Notes under the pieces: generated by a model | Database searches by the model: none | Told to the model about the DNA's origin: nothing | What the model saw: the letters and a program-made list of their open reading frames with translations, nothing else | In this document: one piece after another, positions 34,516 to 43,789 of the stretch | Layout of the letters: every line of letters starts with the position of its first letter | Position numbering within the stretch: the first letter of the stretch is position 1 | Origin: Candidatus Cryptobacteroides intestinigallinarum | Lineage (GTDB): Bacteria; Bacteroidota; Bacteroidia; Bacteroidales; UBA932 | Assembly (NCBI GenBank): GCA_017694785.1 | Contig: JADIMK010000038.1 | Coordinates: forward strand, 1 to 48,496 | Direction: 5' to 3' | Length of the DNA stretch: 48,496 nucleotides | Made by a program: the position numbers and the translations under genes

Positions 34516-35148
34516 TCATATCTTTTTGCCGGACACCAGAGACCAGCCTGTTAATGCAATGATTTTCACATCCAGCAGGAAAGACTGTCTGCACAGATAG
34601 TCCAGATCCATATCGAGCCTGATGAGCATCTTTTCCATCGTGTCGGTATATCCGTTGTACAATGTAGCTTCTGAGAAAAGCCCAGGTCTGAGACTGTACA
34701 GATAACGGTAGTCCGGATTCCTTTTCATTATCTCATCTATAAAGCACTGTCTTTCTGGTCTCGGACCGACAAATGACATATCGCCCTTGAGTACATTCCA
34801 CAACTGAGGCAGTTCATCCACATGATGATCCCTGAGGAAGCGTCCTATCTTTGTCATCCGCTCATCATCCTCACTGCACAAAAGAGGCAGATCATCCTTT
34901 TCAGCATCAGGCACCATCGAACGGAACTTATAGATGATGAACCGCTTGCCCTTATATCCTATCCTTTCCTGACGGAAGATTACCTTGCCCTTATCTTCCT
35001 TCTTGATCAGCAGCATGATTATCAGACATGGCACTGCACATATAGCCATACTGATGATTGCCAATATTATGTCCAGGATACGTTTTACCACGGCATAAGC
35101 CGCATGCTCCCTGAATCTGTTGTCTTCTACAACCTGAAACTCTTTCAT
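34516..35148 (-). CDS. Initiating undecaprenyl-phosphate sugar-phosphate transferase
   Basis: This monotopic phosphoglycosyl transferase starts the EPS repeat unit by moving a sugar phosphate from a nucleotide sugar to undecaprenyl phosphate at the inner membrane. The start at 35148 gives 210 aa beginning MKEFQVVEDN and a 4-nt ATGA overlap with the preceding GT4 gene; the frame is open for 11 more codons. A membrane segment (IILAIISMAICAVPCLIIMLLI) is followed by FRQERIGYKGKRFIIYKFRSM, and then by DELPQLWNVLKGDMSFVGPRPE. It is the short form with only the catalytic domain. Sugar specificity cannot be read from the sequence. Confidence 0.93.
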   Translation of the reverse strand: MKEFQVVEDNRFREHAAYAVVKRILDIILAIISMAICAVPCLIIMLLIKKEDKGKVIFRQERIGYKGKRFIIYKFRSMVPDAEKDDLPLLCSEDDERMTKIGRFLRDHHVDELPQLWNVLKGDMSFVGPRPERQCFIDEIMKRNPDYRYLYSLRPGLFSEATLYNGYTDTMEKMLIRLDMDLDYLCRQSFLLDVKIIALTGWSLVSGKKI

Positions 35149-36260
35149 CTTGCCGTCATTTCTTCGTACAGTGACCTGCATTCCGCTATCATCCGGTCAT
35201 CTGTAAACATTGAATCAAAACGAGCTTTTGCCCTTTCGGAAAAACCTCTGTAGATCTCTTCTGATGACATTATCTCCATTATTGCACGAGCCAGCTCTTC
35301 AGCATTGCCTGGCTCTACATCCAGTCCCGAGATGCCATCGGCATTGACCCACGGAACTCCTGATCCCGGGATATCTGTGGCAACGACGGGCCTGCTGCAG
35401 GACATGGCTTCGAGCTGTACTATACCGAACGCTTCCGCCTTCTCTATCGAACTGAGACAGAACACATCACAGGCATTGTACCACGCCGGGATGTCTTTAT
35501 CGGGAATATAGCCCAGGAGCTCTACTTTACCGCTCAGACCTTCTCTTTCTATACGTCTGCTAAGAGACTTCATCAGAGGACCGGTCCCTCCGATAAGCAC
35601 CATATAGTCATCAGGAAGATATCTGGCCGCGTCCACCAGATATTCCTGTCCCTTGTAATGGATCAGCCGTCCCAGGCTGAATACAAGTATCTTTCCCGGC
35701 CAACGGGACCTTATCCCAGCTGCTTCGTCTGCGCATGCCGGGACAGGTCTAATCCCGATCGGGATGCACACAGTCTTGGAGACAAACGGATGCAGCTCAA
35801 CTGATGAGGAAATATACACCGGAGATGTCCCTACTATCCTGTCTGCCCGCCTGAGAAGCCAGCGCTGCAATCCTGAATAAAGCACCTTCAGCAGACGGCG
35901 CTTTATGATGTCACTGTGCCAGTGGAGGATCACCTTGCCTTTGTAGCCGGAAAGAAAAAGGGCAAGGCAGGCCATGGGATCAGGATGATGCACATGTATC
36001 ACATCATAGCGAGAACATCTTTTCCGCAGTTCGTATATGAGGGACGGTGATATCATTGTTGATGAAAATCTGAACCATGTCCTGCAGCATATAATCTTGG
36101 CATGAGGATTCAGATGCCGGATTCCTGATGCTTTTCCATATGCGGCACAGAGCATGTCACAGTCCGTCCCCGCTTCTGACAGGCCCAGCATCAGGTCATA
36201 CATCACTTTTTCGACACCACCCTTTATCGGGTAGAACTTGCCCAGCTGCAGTACTTTCAT
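35145..36260 (-). CDS. GT4-family glycosyltransferase (first of three)
   Basis: The 371-aa protein has a GT-B fold with the N-terminal glycine loop YPIKGGVEKVM, typical of GT4 retaining transferases, HVHHPDPMACL in the acceptor domain and a C-terminal E-x7-E motif (EAFGIVQLE). It is expected to add one sugar to the lipid-linked EPS unit on the cytoplasmic side of the membrane. It overlaps the sugar-phosphate transferase gene and the next GT4 gene by 4 nt each. The donor sugar is not determinable. Confidence 0.92.
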   Translation of the reverse strand: MKVLQLGKFYPIKGGVEKVMYDLMLGLSEAGTDCDMLCAAYGKASGIRHLNPHAKIICCRTWFRFSSTMISPSLIYELRKRCSRYDVIHVHHPDPMACLALFLSGYKGKVILHWHSDIIKRRLLKVLYSGLQRWLLRRADRIVGTSPVYISSSVELHPFVSKTVCIPIGIRPVPACADEAAGIRSRWPGKILVFSLGRLIHYKGQEYLVDAARYLPDDYMVLIGGTGPLMKSLSRRIEREGLSGKVELLGYIPDKDIPAWYNACDVFCLSSIEKAEAFGIVQLEAMSCSRPVVATDIPGSGVPWVNADGISGLDVEPGNAEELARAIMEIMSSEEIYRGFSERAKARFDSMFTDDRMIAECRSLYEEMTAR

Positions 36261-37495
36261 ATCTTTTTGTCTACAAATGAACCATATAGCCGGAAATAAT
36301 CGGCATACCTGTCCTGTTTCCTGAAATTATCCGTAGCAAATCTCCGGCATATATTGCCGTTGTATTCCTTTCCTCTTGATATAAGCTTCCTTGCGGCATC
36401 AAGCAGGCCTGGGACATCGCCTTTGGGCCTGACAGCACCTGCAGCACTACATACTGATTCCGGACTTCCTCCCGTATCGTATGTCACAACAGGTGTCCCG
36501 CATGACTGGGCCTCCAGATTTACTGTGGGATAATTATCCTGCCAGGTAGGATTCACAAATACATCAGCTGCTGAATATATCTCTGCCAGAGTCCCGGCAT
36601 CAGAAGTCCTTGGAATGCCTATGATATTCTCCGGAAGAATCTTTTTCTGGGCGTCATCCACCCCTGCGAGAATTATTGCTTCATCTTTGTCAAGAAGCGA
36701 GGCCATCCTTATGAAGTCATCCAGTCCTTTTTCACGGCTCCATATTCCGGCTACGCCTAATATTGTCTTCTTCTGTCCGAGCCCAAGACGCTTCCGTATC
36801 CTGTCCCTGTCTCCAGAAGGAGCGAAGACTGATGTATCAATGCCGTTGCGGATCACCCTGATGTCATAATCCTTCATAAAGGACTTCTCCAGCTCACCTT
36901 TCATCCATTCCGAGACAGCCACAACCGTCATCCTGTCCTTACATAAAGATGTAAATGCCTTCTTCTTGTCAAGCCAGTTGCGCCGCGAGCGGTCGATCAG
37001 AAGACTTGACGGGAAAGCCTTGCTCTGCGGGCATTTCCCGCATCCTGTCTGCCATTTCGTGCATCCTATTGAAGAATAATAGTAGCAATGCCCGGTATAC
37101 AGCCAGCTGTCATGTACTGTCCAAACGACAGGAATTCCGCTCTCTGCAAGATACCTGAACAGCAGCCTGTAGTCAAGGAAATAGCCATTGATGTTGTGAA
37201 GATGCACTATATCCGGTCCGATGACACGCATCTGCCTTATCAGTTTCCGTGTAGCAGCAGATGAAGCCAGCCCATGTCTGTCTGTCAGCCTGGTCACGAT
37301 GCCATGCCATGCCACACTTACAGCATTTCCTACCGGCAAAGTCTCCGAACTGCAGGAAAGCTTACCGTCACGGCCTCTGCTATAGGCGATGTAACTCTGA
37401 TTGCCCCTTCCAACTGCAAGATCCCCTATCTCCCTGACAATACGTCCGGTAGATGTAGAAGTCCTCAGTACATTGTTGATCTGCAGCAGTTTCAT
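36257..37495 (-). CDS. GT4-family glycosyltransferase (second of three)
   Basis: The 412-aa protein has a GT-B layout with an N-terminal acceptor domain (HLHNINGYFLDYRLL, WTVHDSWLYTGHCYY) and a C-terminal donor domain. A Cys-rich insert CTKWQTGCGKCPQ near residues 150-165 is typical of a GT4 subgroup in EPS and colanic acid clusters. The usual E-x7-E motif reads D-x7-E (DNYPTVNLE), a variant seen in this subgroup. The gene overlaps the following GT4 gene by 4 nt and lies 3 nt after the preceding one. Donor unknown. Confidence 0.92.
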   Translation of the reverse strand: MKLLQINNVLRTSTSTGRIVREIGDLAVGRGNQSYIAYSRGRDGKLSCSSETLPVGNAVSVAWHGIVTRLTDRHGLASSAATRKLIRQMRVIGPDIVHLHNINGYFLDYRLLFRYLAESGIPVVWTVHDSWLYTGHCYYYSSIGCTKWQTGCGKCPQSKAFPSSLLIDRSRRNWLDKKKAFTSLCKDRMTVVAVSEWMKGELEKSFMKDYDIRVIRNGIDTSVFAPSGDRDRIRKRLGLGQKKTILGVAGIWSREKGLDDFIRMASLLDKDEAIILAGVDDAQKKILPENIIGIPRTSDAGTLAEIYSAADVFVNPTWQDNYPTVNLEAQSCGTPVVTYDTGGSPESVCSAAGAVRPKGDVPGLLDAARKLISRGKEYNGNICRRFATDNFRKQDRYADYFRLYGSFVDKKI

Positions 37496-37498
37496 TTC

Positions 37499-38641
37499 CT
37501 ATCTTTCACTGACGAGAGATGTGAACAGATGCATCCATGTCTCCATTATCCGCTCCTGCGAATATTCTTCTGACACCTTTCTGGCACAGGCAGACATATG
37601 CTGCCTGAGGGCTCCGTCGGAAATCATCCTTTCAAGTGCAGCTGCCATTGCGCCGGTATCACCGTCCTTAATCAGGAATCCGTTCTCTCCGTCCCTTATC
37701 AGATCCTTCGGACCGCACTTGCAGTCAAAAGACACCACCGGGATGCCGGCCGACAAGGCCTCAAGCATCACCATAGGAAGCCCTTCGTAATGTGATGTCA
37801 TAACCAGTACTGAGCTGCGGGCATATTCCTTTGCTATATCTTTGACAGGAGGATTGATAGATACTGTATCAGCGAGTCCAAAACCTTCAATCATATCCTG
37901 CAGCTTCTCCTTACACTCTCCCTGTCCGAAGATGTCCAGGCGCCATCCGGTTGCTACGCCACTCCGGGAGACAGCGTTCCATACCTTGATCAACCTGTCG
38001 AAACCTTTCTGGTAGTCAAGACGGCCCACTGCGATGACTCTTGCCGCTGACATGTCAGCCTCTATCTTGTAAGGGAGTACTGCGGCATTCGGTATTGCAA
38101 GCATATTCGGCATATCGCCCCAATAGCCGAGATCTTCCTTTGTCAGGACGACAAAACGGTCAAAACGTCCTGCTATCCTCCTGTCCAGCCATGTTCTGAA
38201 GCGGTCCGACAGCCCAGCAAGTCCTTTTCTCCCATATTGCAGTCTGAAATAGCGGTTGTAGTGAAGCTCAAGGACTTTACGGCTTCCGTCCTTCAAAGAC
38301 GGTAAGAACGATGATTCAGACGGATACATCGACACCGTCACATCCGGCTTCTCCCTGCAGAGCAATTCAGACAGTCGTCTCCGATGCAGTGATTTCTTCT
38401 TCGTGAAAGCCAGGATACGCGAAAGGCTGTTCCTTCCGATATCATCAGAATAGTCTATGCCGAGATCAACCGTAGCCACCTGCTCCGGGAAAGGATAGAA
38501 TGGAGGGCGGCCATGCTGGTCAGTCGTGACAATCATGACTTCCCATGGAGTATGACTTGATATCCAGGACACCTTGTTGAAAAGTACACGTTCCATCCCA
38601 CCAGGATTGCATATCGAGTGTGTACAATAGATTATCTTCAT
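37499..38641 (-). CDS. GT4-family glycosyltransferase (third of three)
   Basis: The 380-aa product resembles AmsD/EpsD-type GT4 enzymes. It has an N-terminal loop NPGGMERVLFN, a donor domain with VIAVGRLDYQKGFDRLIKVW near residues 200-220, SVLVMTSHYEGLPMVMLEALSAG containing a canonical E-x7-E, and PVVSFDCKCGPKDLI. Members of this subgroup often transfer galactose or GalNAc, but the donor cannot be assigned here. It overlaps the Wzy-like gene by 4 nt. Confidence 0.92.
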   Translation of the reverse strand: MKIIYCTHSICNPGGMERVLFNKVSWISSHTPWEVMIVTTDQHGRPPFYPFPEQVATVDLGIDYSDDIGRNSLSRILAFTKKKSLHRRRLSELLCREKPDVTVSMYPSESSFLPSLKDGSRKVLELHYNRYFRLQYGRKGLAGLSDRFRTWLDRRIAGRFDRFVVLTKEDLGYWGDMPNMLAIPNAAVLPYKIEADMSAARVIAVGRLDYQKGFDRLIKVWNAVSRSGVATGWRLDIFGQGECKEKLQDMIEGFGLADTVSINPPVKDIAKEYARSSVLVMTSHYEGLPMVMLEALSAGIPVVSFDCKCGPKDLIRDGENGFLIKDGDTGAMAAALERMISDGALRQHMSACARKVSEEYSQERIMETWMHLFTSLVSER

Positions 38642-39972
38642 GCAGCGGAACTTTCTTCCAGTTCTTCACTTCCATTGTCCCCGTCTTCGTACTTGTCCTG
38701 CCCCGAGATGAGCGCGACAGCAAGGAAAGCCGCAAAGACAGGAAAGATATCGGTCGAGACCTTCAGCCAGCCGATGAAATTGACAGCCAGAATCATCAGG
38801 AACATCACCCTGTACCGTGGAAAAAAGCTCATGCAAGCCTGAGCTACCTTACAGAAATAAGTGATGAACAGGATGAGTCCAGTCAGTCCGAAATAGAATA
38901 TATATCTGAGATAGCCTATGTCAGTCGCCATATAATAACCATGGTATTCTTCGCCGGTATAGTAAGGATCGATTTCAGGGAAAGTTACAGGATTGGCGGC
39001 AAGTCCGTCACCTATGATCCAGGTTCTGGCATTGTCCGGAAAGACTATCATGTGGTTTATCAGGATATCGCTGGAATGCGTGTACCAATGTCCTGTCTCA
39101 AAGAGGCTGAAGAAGCCTTCAAAGGCAAATCTAATATCTGATGCTATGACAGGACTCAGGTTGTAAGAAATGACTACCACCGGTACAGCGACAGCAAGGA
39201 GTATGGCCAGTCTTCTGACAAATCCCCACTCCATGCCACGCCGTCCGAGAATCCAGGCAATGCCACTCACCGTCCAATAGAAAACAGCTATCAACACTCC
39301 TACAAGTGTCGTACGGGATATCATATTGCCAATCACAGTCATGACTATGAACGCTGCTACATACCAACTTATATGGTCCTGGACAAAACGGCTTCCGTGC
39401 ACACTCAGAAAGGCTATGATGACAAGTACCGCGGAAAACTTGAGTCCGGCTACATCAAGCGCACAGCCGATACCGTAGAGACGGCCCTCGGCTATTCCCA
39501 TATACTCTTCTGTACCGCCGAGAAAGCCGTCCACATATAGTCTCAGAGGCTCATACATGTTCATTATGAATGCGAGTATGCACTGGGCGGAACATATCAG
39601 GACCAGATAAGCCGCCACAAGTTCGGCATCCAGCCTTCCATGCACAGCCTTTATGACTCCACAAGCGCCCCATGCCCCTGCAATCCAGACCAGCATCGAA
39701 ACAAAATATCCTGTAAAGGAGTGGTCATGCGTTCCATTGTATGTTATTGACACCAGACTGATGAATGACACGGCAAGAGCATAGAAGAAGATCTCGACAA
39801 ACCGTCTGTCCGGTATGATTCTTCTGTACTTCACAAAGTCGATTCCCGCAAAGGCACAGCCCGCGACAGCCACCATCATCTTCGTGTTCACTCCGGGAAG
39901 GAATACGAACTCAAACGGGAAGAAATAGAAACTTGCGGCTATTGCGGCCAATGTCACCAGAAAAACCTTCAT
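38638..39972 (-). CDS. Wzy-like polysaccharide polymerase / O-antigen ligase-type membrane protein
   Basis: The 444-aa protein has about ten to eleven predicted membrane helices and a larger extracytoplasmic loop at about residues 280-370 (SDILINHMIVFPDNARTWIIGDGLAA, then YMATDIGYLRYIFYFG). That topology and the GDGL element are typical of Wzy polymerases and O-antigen ligases. Inside an EPS operon with a Wzc-type partner the likely role is polymerising repeat units in the periplasm. Primary sequence is poorly conserved in this family, so the call rests on topology, the loop motif and context. Confidence 0.8.
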   Translation of the reverse strand: MKVFLVTLAAIAASFYFFPFEFVFLPGVNTKMMVAVAGCAFAGIDFVKYRRIIPDRRFVEIFFYALAVSFISLVSITYNGTHDHSFTGYFVSMLVWIAGAWGACGVIKAVHGRLDAELVAAYLVLICSAQCILAFIMNMYEPLRLYVDGFLGGTEEYMGIAEGRLYGIGCALDVAGLKFSAVLVIIAFLSVHGSRFVQDHISWYVAAFIVMTVIGNMISRTTLVGVLIAVFYWTVSGIAWILGRRGMEWGFVRRLAILLAVAVPVVVISYNLSPVIASDIRFAFEGFFSLFETGHWYTHSSDILINHMIVFPDNARTWIIGDGLAANPVTFPEIDPYYTGEEYHGYYMATDIGYLRYIFYFGLTGLILFITYFCKVAQACMSFFPRYRVMFLMILAVNFIGWLKVSTDIFPVFAAFLAVALISGQDKYEDGDNGSEELEESSAA

Positions 39973-39979
39973 CTTGACA

Positions 39980-40978
39980 TCATCTGTATACTACTCCATA
40001 GAAAAGTCTGCATACAAGGATATAGTGGATACTCACCAGGACAAAAAGGCCATGGGAAGCACACCATTGCACACATCTGATACGGAAAGAGACATAAGGA
40101 TTTTTCATGATATACCGGTCTGTATCATGGTATAGCGAACGCCACTTCCTGAAATTTCCCCAATCATCAGTCATTATCAGCAGAGGGAACTTGGTCTGGA
40201 GCTTGAGAAAAGCGATTTCCCTGTCATATCTGCTTCCGAAGTACTTCTTCAGGAAATCTGCAGTTCTGCGGACGTTGTAATCAAGAGCAGCAAGCCTTTC
40301 CGGACCTGCGGAATTGCCCATTGCATTGACATTCATCTTCACATAATGATACAATGCCTTCGTCAGATGGAATACCTTTGATGCACAGGCAAAGAGCATC
40401 ATCATTGTCATGTCTTCCCCCATACCATGGCCATCAGGGAAAGATATGCCGTTGTCAGTGTACAGTCTTCTGCGGACCAGCTTGTTCCACACGTTGTATT
40501 TCATGCCTCCTCCAAGCATACAGGACAAAGCCTTGTCTGCTGAAGTGAAATCCGGCTCTTTCATGTAGCGGCTATCCCTTGAAAAAGTAAGGAACCAATC
40601 GCACCAGACAATGTCGGCAGACTGCTCCACAGCAGCAGAATACATCTCCCTTATCATCTCAGGTTCAAGGTAGTCATCACTGTCACAATGCAGGACATAC
40701 TCTCCGGAAGCCACGGCCAGACCAGTATTTCTGGCCGCAGGGAGTCCTTTGTTGACGTCATGATGCAGAATCCTTGAACGTGATGCGAAAACCGGATTCT
40801 CCGACATACGCTGCGCAACAATCTCCATGCTCCTGTCCGGAGATGCATCATCAACAAATATATACTCGACATCGTCCATCGTCTGGGAAACCAGTGAGTC
40901 CAGACATTTTCCGATGAAATCCTCAACCCTGTATACAGGGATTATTACAGATACCTTAGCCATACGAGGCCATTTCAT
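39980..40978 (-). CDS. GT2-family glycosyltransferase
   Basis: This is a GT-A fold GT2 transferase, 332 aa. It has KVSVIIPVYRVEDFIGKCL at the start, VDDASPDRS near residue 42, NKGLPAARNTG and the DxD-type HCDSDDYLEPE near residue 95. The C-terminal part (about 230-332) is typical of EPS GT2 proteins with a basic, partly hydrophobic tail. The ATG at 40978 has AAAGGA upstream; the ATG at 40963 (MAKVSVIIP) would fit the family N-terminus better. Both leave a short gap to the GT11 gene. Confidence 0.93.
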   Translation of the reverse strand: MKWPRMAKVSVIIPVYRVEDFIGKCLDSLVSQTMDDVEYIFVDDASPDRSMEIVAQRMSENPVFASRSRILHHDVNKGLPAARNTGLAVASGEYVLHCDSDDYLEPEMIREMYSAAVEQSADIVWCDWFLTFSRDSRYMKEPDFTSADKALSCMLGGGMKYNVWNKLVRRRLYTDNGISFPDGHGMGEDMTMMMLFACASKVFHLTKALYHYVKMNVNAMGNSAGPERLAALDYNVRRTADFLKKYFGSRYDREIAFLKLQTKFPLLIMTDDWGNFRKWRSLYHDTDRYIMKNPYVSFRIRCVQWCASHGLFVLVSIHYILVCRLFYGVVYR

Positions 40979-40986
40979 CCTTTATA

Positions 40987-41865
40987 CTATATAGCCCTCC
41001 ACCCTTTGCAAAGGACTCTTTCAGACCGGTATTCACTGCAGCTCTCCGAACTGAACCATACATCAGGGACAATGACTGTCTTTCCCGGATTCATGTTGAG
41101 GTAAGCAGCCCACCAGCTGTATGTACTGTTTGAAATTATATTATGGCTGCATAGGCTCATAAGCTGCATATCAAAATGACTGCCAGGACCGGCACATGGA
41201 TTCCAGTCTACCAGAGTATAATCAAACCATGAAAAATTGTCCTTGACCCACCTGGGATTGTCCGCAAAGACATAGAACCTCGGGGTCTCCACAGAAGAAC
41301 TTACTGCTTCCACAGCCTTTTCGTAATATCCGTATGGGCAGGTACCACGATACCATTTCCTCGTCATATAGTCATCTCCCTTCCTCACATGAATGGCGAC
41401 AGAGCCCGGATTGGTTTTCAGTTCCTGAGCCAATTCACTATTCCGTTCGTCAAGAGCCGGACCGAAGGAGAAAGCCTTACGGACGAGATCCTCATCCAGA
41501 GATTCTACCATAGCAGCATTCTGAAATACGCCCAGCACATAGACATCCCTCCTGTAAGCAACGGGGAGGTCAGCATCAAAGGCTGACGGCATTTCCATTA
41601 CACTGCCGGCAAACGGCAGTCTCCGGCGAATACGGGACAACATGCTGTCCCCCCCGCCAAGCCTTGACACAAGACCTTCCGGAGGAAGCCTGAGTTCAGC
41701 ATCAGGAAAGACAGTGCTCCATGAAACCTTTTCATGTGACAATCTTGCCGAAGTATAATAATCAGTATAGGCATCATACCCGTATTTTCGAAGATACAGA
41801 TAATAGCAATACTGAAACATCCTGTTCGCAAGCCCGCAGGCCATGTTCACGACTACTTTCATCAT
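40987..41865 (-). CDS. GT11-family fucosyltransferase (alpha-1,2 type)
   Basis: The 292-aa protein has the GT11 hallmarks: a GGLGNQ-like start (MACGLANRMFQYCYYLYL), the HxRxGD motif in VAIHVRKGDDY, YYEKAVE, FYVFADNPRWVKDNF and the C-terminal DMQLMSLCSHNIISNSTYSWWAAYLN. Such enzymes use GDP-fucose to add alpha-1,2-linked fucose, usually to galactose. Its presence suggests a fucosylated EPS, which in gut Bacteroidales can resemble host glycans. The GDP-fucose biosynthesis genes are not in the window. It overlaps the acyltransferase gene by 4 nt. Confidence 0.93.
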   Translation of the reverse strand: MMKVVVNMACGLANRMFQYCYYLYLRKYGYDAYTDYYTSARLSHEKVSWSTVFPDAELRLPPEGLVSRLGGGDSMLSRIRRRLPFAGSVMEMPSAFDADLPVAYRRDVYVLGVFQNAAMVESLDEDLVRKAFSFGPALDERNSELAQELKTNPGSVAIHVRKGDDYMTRKWYRGTCPYGYYEKAVEAVSSSVETPRFYVFADNPRWVKDNFSWFDYTLVDWNPCAGPGSHFDMQLMSLCSHNIISNSTYSWWAAYLNMNPGKTVIVPDVWFSSESCSEYRSERVLCKGWRAI

Positions 41866-42830
41866 ATCACTGACGGCATGAAACGGGAAAGTATGCGCGA
41901 CAGGAGATATCCACAGGCAACAGCGGCAATTACCTGCACTCCAGCGACAGCTGCTTCCACGAAACCGGTTGGGACCAGGATTCCAGCCAGGGATGAGACC
42001 TTAAGGATAATCTGAAGAAATGGTATCTGCATGCAGAATATCACAAGTGAATTACGCCCTATGGCAGCAAGCGGCCTATGAAGGAATGTATTGTCTATCA
42101 AATGGGACAATTTCAGCAGGACGATGCTGCCGCTTATGCCTGAAGCGAGGCACAGAAGCACAGACTTGCCGTATTCCCGTACTGAAAGATTGCCGTATCC
42201 GTTAACAAGAAGACTCGCAGCATATGCAGCAAGCATCAAGGCCGGCACAGACCAGCCTTTCTCCAAAATCCCATACTGTCTGACAACCTTTCCCGAATAC
42301 ATGAAAAGTCCAGTAAGAAATGCAGTATCAAGACTCCACGGAAGAAGGACCGGGAGAAACTTCATGACGACAGTCACTGCAACATAAGCCAATGCCATCC
42401 ATACTGCATATTTTCCCGAGCGGCATAGTACAGCAAATGTCAGGAATGACAGGAACATTGATGTCAGAAACCATAGCGGAGAGTTTCCGAGCCCAAGCAA
42501 CACCACATTATCCTCCGTACCAAGAGGATAAAGAGCATATCTGGAATACAATACCCCCGCAACATCCTTCCAGCCTATATCTTTCATACCGGAAAGTACT
42601 GCAGCGGCAGCAATAAGTACACTGAAAACAAGATACGGAATCAGGAGTCTGCGGGCTTTCTTCACCAAAGAAATACGCCCGGAAGAAAGGTAACCTGCTA
42701 TGAAATAAAAGACAGGTACAAAAAACCCGTTAGCAAAAAGCATTGCCCTGCTGCACAACGAATGACTCATCACAACAAGGATTACGGCAGTTCCCCTGCA
42801 GATATCCAGATATTCTATCCTTTCATTCAT
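41862..42830 (-). CDS. Acyltransferase family 3 membrane protein
   Basis: This product belongs to the Acyl_transf_3 family and probably O-acetylates a sugar of the EPS. The start at 42830 gives 322 aa beginning MNERIEYLDICRGTAVILVVMSHS, with the catalytic-type histidine in MSHS and the family FFVPVFYFIAGYL segment. About ten membrane helices follow. The frame is open for 46 further codons upstream, but that part overlaps the GT8 gene and lacks family character. It is 16 nt downstream of the GT8 gene. Confidence 0.9.
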   Translation of the reverse strand: MNERIEYLDICRGTAVILVVMSHSLCSRAMLFANGFFVPVFYFIAGYLSSGRISLVKKARRLLIPYLVFSVLIAAAAVLSGMKDIGWKDVAGVLYSRYALYPLGTEDNVVLLGLGNSPLWFLTSMFLSFLTFAVLCRSGKYAVWMALAYVAVTVVMKFLPVLLPWSLDTAFLTGLFMYSGKVVRQYGILEKGWSVPALMLAAYAASLLVNGYGNLSVREYGKSVLLCLASGISGSIVLLKLSHLIDNTFLHRPLAAIGRNSLVIFCMQIPFLQIILKVSSLAGILVPTGFVEAAVAGVQVIAAVACGYLLSRILSRFMPSVI

Positions 42831-42846
42831 TTCTGCTCTCGCTTCA

Positions 42847-43785
42847 TCAATCCTTCTTCCTCCCGAACACGAAATACCTTGCCAGTATCTTGATCCTTTT
42901 CCACAACGGCAGCCTGTCATACTCTTCAAGCCTGCGGTAGAAGAACTCAAAATAGAATTCCGGATCAAAGAACGGCGATTTCCTGTAGTACTCCCACCAT
43001 ATGTCGAAATTGACAGAATATCCTTTCCACGGTTTATGCCCGTTGAAATGAAGATTCCCGGATTTCATACCTTCATCAATCTGCCTGAGATCCATCAGTC
43101 CGGAGACTTCATCACGGTGCCGCATGCCATAATAGAATGAATAGTCGGTCATATTGTACTTCGGTTCAAGCCAGGAAATACGACCGGCACATGCCATGTT
43201 GAGAATATCCTGATCCTGGAAACGGAACCTTCTGTCTGCGAGGGACATGAATTTATTTACCATATCCTCTTCCCTCATCTGCTTAAGATTAAGAAGAAGC
43301 AATCCGGCCTGGAGATACTGTCCCGGACAGAGTCCTTGGACAGACGAGATATGCTTCAGCCCATCTTTCCCCAAGTTCATGCCTAGATCTAGAGCAGCAG
43401 CTATAAGATTACTGCCAAGATCCACATTATATACTTTCCCGAGATCTGTCCTGAATATGATGTCCACATCTGAATATATGATCTTGTCATATTCCGGCAC
43501 AAGTTCGGGCAACATGAGCCTGTAATATGTCGCCACTGTAATGCCCCTCACCTGATATGCCGAGGCAAAACGGCTGTCAACCGCCCTATAGCTTATACTG
43601 CAACGGGAATAATGCACCGGGATACTGTCCAGCAGACTTCCCTTGAAACTTTCATCTGCAGAATGGATGATGTAGATATCATAGAAAGTGTCATTGTCTG
43701 CACTCATGAGAAGAGATGATATGCAGACAGAAGCCGGCATCAGCAACCTGCTGTCAAAAGCAAATGCTATCGCTATCTTGTTCAT
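42847..43785 (-). CDS. GT8-family glycosyltransferase
   Basis: The 312-aa protein is a GT8 retaining transferase, the family of LPS galactosyl/glucosyltransferases and glycogenin. The start MNKIAIAFAFDSRLLMPA at 43785 matches the family N-terminus. The metal-binding DxD is in IYSDVDIIFRTDL near residue 100, LLLNLKQMRE follows, and the HFNGHKPWK element near residue 245 supplies the second metal/UDP ligand. It lies 4 nt after the preceding GT2 gene. The upstream 15 codons of open frame overlap that gene and were left out. Confidence 0.93.
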   Translation of the reverse strand: MNKIAIAFAFDSRLLMPASVCISSLLMSADNDTFYDIYIIHSADESFKGSLLDSIPVHYSRCSISYRAVDSRFASAYQVRGITVATYYRLMLPELVPEYDKIIYSDVDIIFRTDLGKVYNVDLGSNLIAAALDLGMNLGKDGLKHISSVQGLCPGQYLQAGLLLLNLKQMREEDMVNKFMSLADRRFRFQDQDILNMACAGRISWLEPKYNMTDYSFYYGMRHRDEVSGLMDLRQIDEGMKSGNLHFNGHKPWKGYSVNFDIWWEYYRKSPFFDPEFYFEFFYRRLEEYDRLPLWKRIKILARYFVFGRKKD

Positions 43786-43789
43786 ATCA

